A stretch of 64,000 bases of DNA. It comes from Campylobacter concisus (GTDB taxonomy: Bacteria > Campylobacterota > Campylobacteria > Campylobacterales > Campylobacteraceae). Shown here in pieces: positions 61,827 to 64,000 of this stretch. Position numbers and translations under genes: made by a program. The first letter of the stretch is position 1, and every line of letters begins with the position of its first letter. Location: contig NZ_PIQX01000001.1 in the NCBI RefSeq assembly GCF_003049085.1, positions 1 to 64,000 on the forward strand, given 5' to 3'. Under the pieces are notes generated by a model, which was given only the letters and a program-made list of their open reading frames with translations, was not told where the DNA came from and did not search any database.

Positions 61827-62779
61827 TGAAACTAAGTGAAATAGCTTTAAAAGTAAATGCTACTTTTAGCGGAGAAGATATAGAAATTTTTGCTCTAAAT
61901 TCTTTAAAAAATGCAAATAAAGCTGAGCTAACATACTGCGATGGCGAGAAAAATGCAAAATTTATAAGTACGTCAAACGCTGGAGCCATCTTGGTGACAA
62001 AATCGCTTTTAGACTTGGTGCCAGCTGGTATGGTCGCACTTGTGTGTGATAACCCGCACCTTGCATTTGCCTTGCTTAGTAAAGATTATGCTAAGCCACT
62101 TTTTTGCGAGCCAAAGCCATCAAATATCGCCAAGAGTGCAAAGATAATGCCAAATGTCTATATCGGCTCAAATGTGAGCGTAGGCGAAAATACGGTAGTA
62201 ATGGCTGGGGCATTTTTGGGCGATAACGTAACTATCGGTAAAAACTGCATCATCCATCCAAATGTCGTCATCTACAACGACTGCGTCATCGGCAATGAGT
62301 GCCATCTGCTGGCAAACTGCGTTATAGGCAGCGATGGCTTTGGCTATGCACATACAAAAACTGGCGAGCATGTAAAAATTTATCACAATGGCAATGTTGT
62401 TTTAGGTGATTTTGTTGAGATCGGCGCTTGCACGACGATAGATCGTGGCGTTTTTGAAAGCACGATGATCGCAAACTACACAAAGATAGATAATCTCGTT
62501 CAAATAGGCCATAACTGCGAGCTTGGAAATGGCTGCCTAATCGTCTCACAAACTGGCCTTGCTGGCTCAACAGTGCTAGGCAGAAACGTTGTAATGGGCG
62601 GACAAAGCGGCTCAGCTGGTCATGTAAGCGTTGGAGACTTCGCGCAGATCGCTGCACGTGGAGGCGTTAGCAAAGACCTACCTGGCGGCAAAAAATACGC
62701 TGGAGCTTATCCGATAATGGAGCTTTCAGATCAGTTTAAACTCCAAGCAAAAATTTTGAGATTTTTTAAGAAAAATTGA
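61823..62779 (+). CDS. lpxD: UDP-3-O-acylglucosamine N-acyltransferase
   Basis: A 318-residue left-handed beta-helix acyltransferase, the third step of lipid A synthesis. The N-terminal uridine-binding domain (residues 1-105) is followed by hexapeptide repeats (residues 108-255: IGSNVSVGENTVV, IGKNCIIHPNVVIYNDCVIG and more), with the catalytic His in IGSDGFGYAHT and IGHNCELGNGC. A C-terminal helix completes the trimer. The start is 61823 or the adjacent ATG 61826. In campylobacters, related LpxD proteins link with GNA-type sugars, giving a GlcN3N-containing lipid A; that is established for the genus and not visible here. Confidence 0.95.
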   Translation: MMKLSEIALKVNATFSGEDIEIFALNSLKNANKAELTYCDGEKNAKFISTSNAGAILVTKSLLDLVPAGMVALVCDNPHLAFALLSKDYAKPLFCEPKPSNIAKSAKIMPNVYIGSNVSVGENTVVMAGAFLGDNVTIGKNCIIHPNVVIYNDCVIGNECHLLANCVIGSDGFGYAHTKTGEHVKIYHNGNVVLGDFVEIGACTTIDRGVFESTMIANYTKIDNLVQIGHNCELGNGCLIVSQTGLAGSTVLGRNVVMGGQSGSAGHVSVGDFAQIAARGGVSKDLPGGKKYAGAYPIMELSDQFKLQAKILRFFKKN

Positions 62780-62783
62780 TTGC

Positions 62784-62818
62784 AAGCTTTTGCGAGCTTA
62801 AAATCGCAAAAGCTTTTT
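62784..62818 (+). terminator. Rho-independent terminator of the ilvB-ilvN-lpxD operon
   Basis: AAGCTTTTGCGA (62784-62795) and TCGCAAAAGCTT (62804-62815) form a perfect 12-pair stem with an 8-base loop, followed by TTT. It follows lpxD by 4 bases. Confidence 0.85.
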
Positions 62819-62925
62819 ATCTCGTAGCCTAAAAATGCTAATTCTATTTTAAAACGAGCTAGACTTAAAATTTATATGTTGAGTTTGGCAAAATACAAAT
62901 TAGCTATTTTATTTTAAATTTCTAT

Positions 62926-64000
62926 TTATTTGGCTTTGTTCTCTTTTATTACTCTAGCCGTTTCTATTGCGATTTCTAGCTCTTCGTTTGTTGGTATGAT
63001 GAGCGTTTTTATCTTAGCGTCATCCCCGTCTATGCATCTCTCGTCTCGCATGTCTTGGAAATTTAGATCGTGATTTATGTGAATGCCAAGATGTTTTAAT
63101 TCATCACAAATTTTTTGCCTTGTGTTTGGTGCATTTTCGCCAATGCCACCGGTAAATATAAGCGCATCAACGCGTCCTAAAATGGCGTAATATGAGCCAA
63201 TATATTTTTTTACTCGGTAACAAAACATCTCAAATGCAAGCTTTGCTCGCTCATCGTTTTGCATTTTAGCTACAACCTCTCTCATGTCGCTTGAGCCACA
63301 AATTCCAAAAAGTCCGCTTTTTTTGTTTAAAAAGTTATCGATCTCGTTCCACTTTAAAACGCCGATATTTAGCAAGTAAATGACCACAGCTGGGTCCATA
63401 TCGCCGCTTCTTGTACCCATTATGAGCCCTTCAAGTGGGCTAAGCCCCATCGAGGTATCGATACTTTTGCCATTTTGTACTGCACAGGCTGAGGCGCCGT
63501 TACCTAGATGAAGCGAGATAGCGTTAAATTTATCAAATTCTATGCCAAGCATTTTGGCTGCTTGCTTGCAAACATATCTATGTGATGTGCCGTGAAAGCC
63601 GTATTTTCTGATATGATGAGTCTTGCAAACGTCGTAGGGTAGGGCGTAGCGGTAGGCGTACTCTGGCATGCTTTGATGAAATACCGTGTCAAAAACGACC
63701 ACGTGAGGCACATTTTTGCTCTCTTTCATTGCGTTTTTAATGCCAGCAAGGTGCCCTGGGTTATGAAGAGGGGCAAGTGGGCTTATCTCCTCTATCTTTT
63801 TAATAACGCTCTCATCAACGATCATTGAGCTAAAAAAGCTCTCTCCGCCGTGCACTATCCTGTGTCCGATGCCATCAAGCTCACTTAGATCGTGCAGAGT
63901 GTGTGAGGTGACAAAGAGCTCGTTCATCGCCTCAAGTCCGTCGTGGTGGTCTTTTATAAAGCGTTTTATCTCATAAATTTCGCCATTTGCTTTTAGTACC
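62926..64000 (-). CDS. ackA: Acetate kinase, partial (5' end outside window)
   Basis: The C-terminal 358 residues of acetate kinase, which interconverts acetate and acetyl phosphate with ATP, in the Pta-AckA overflow and gluconeogenic path. The frame stays open to the right edge (HHDGLEAM lies before ATG 63927), so the true N-terminus with NSGSSSIKF is outside. Visible motifs: [97 protein letters not shown]-type blocks and [12 protein letters not shown] near the end. It converges with lpxD. Confidence 0.95.
   Translation of the reverse strand, partial: VLKANGEIYEIKRFIKDHHDGLEAMNELFVTSHTLHDLSELDGIGHRIVHGGESFFSSMIVDESVIKKIEEISPLAPLHNPGHLAGIKNAMKESKNVPHVVVFDTVFHQSMPEYAYRYALPYDVCKTHHIRKYGFHGTSHRYVCKQAAKMLGIEFDKFNAISLHLGNGASACAVQNGKSIDTSMGLSPLEGLIMGTRSGDMDPAVVIYLLNIGVLKWNEIDNFLNKKSGLFGICGSSDMREVVAKMQNDERAKLAFEMFCYRVKKYIGSYYAILGRVDALIFTGGIGENAPNTRQKICDELKHLGIHINHDLNFQDMRDERCIDGDDAKIKTLIIPTNEELEIAIETARVIKENKAK

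Noticed and set aside
1-64000. tRNA genes, rRNA genes, CRISPR arrays, insertion sequences, integrases or prophage genes
   Set aside because: I looked for TPsiC-like GGTTCGAAT arms, evenly spaced direct repeats, transposase motifs and terminal repeats, and saw none; short tRNAs could still be missed by eye.

Overview
This 64 kb window is a stretch of a Campylobacter chromosome, most like Campylobacter concisus and its relatives. The evidence is the low-GC, AAATTT-rich sequence, the tight operons with ATGA or TAATG overlaps, TATAAT-type -10 boxes without clear -35 boxes, and gene blocks that match Campylobacter jejuni order as I remember it: murF/hydrolase/phd-like/ddl/ruvA/fapA-like/murJ/cysS/msbA/pyrD/M16/dapA/SDR, rsmD-flgI-flgJ-flgM-flgN-flgK, and flaG-fliD-fliS. 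The species call is inference. Genes are partial at both edges: an Rrf2 regulator on the left and acetate kinase on the right.

Layout. 0-3.9 kb: cupin, NAD(P)-binding protein and Rrf2 regulator on the minus strand behind a promoter with two identical palindromes, then a lone ABC membrane domain and a CDF cation transporter on the plus strand. 3.9-8 kb: lepA, a tautomerase, two lipoproteins that look like distant paralogues, and a ComF-type phosphoribosyltransferase. 8-19.2 kb (minus): rseP-yggS, then the block murJ-cysS-msbA-pyrD-M16-dapA-SDR-pgsA, serving envelope, lipid, lysine and pyrimidine synthesis. 19.3-25.7 kb (plus): FapA-like protein, ruvA, ddl, a Phd-like antitoxin without a toxin, a hydrolase, murF and a small periplasmic protein. 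25.7-30.3 kb: an uncharacterised protein, thiL, truD, an S51 peptidase and the RNase P RNA.

30.3-38.9 kb carries two flagellar clusters. The first (minus) is flaG-fliD-fliS plus a small gene, behind a sigma-28-type promoter. The second (plus) is rsmD, then flgI and a rod-binding FlgJ behind a sigma-54-type promoter, then flgM, flgN and flgK behind another sigma-28-type promoter. 38.9-44.7 kb: sodC, a TauE-type exporter, atpB, gatB, gpsA and an exported family-3 glycosidase.

44.7-47.8 kb is the accessory part. Two overlapping AT-rich genes each encode a DUF262 protein with an intact DGQQR motif, and only the downstream one also carries a DUF1524 HNH-like nuclease domain. It resembles a GmrSD/SspE-type defence locus in two-gene form and is the best candidate for an undescribed system here. 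After it come a small membrane coiled-coil protein and two tandem RarD-like permeases, one of which seems to have a one-base frameshift at its start.

50-64 kb (plus, except the last gene): class II DAHP synthase, a flavin-type reductase, a 750-residue coiled-coil protein, a methyltransferase, a cysteine-cluster protein, a TPR protein, trpC, a HIT protein and mnmH, probably largely co-transcribed; then ilvB-ilvN-lpxD ending at a strong terminator; then ackA on the minus strand. I found no tRNA or rRNA genes, CRISPR arrays, insertion sequences or prophage.
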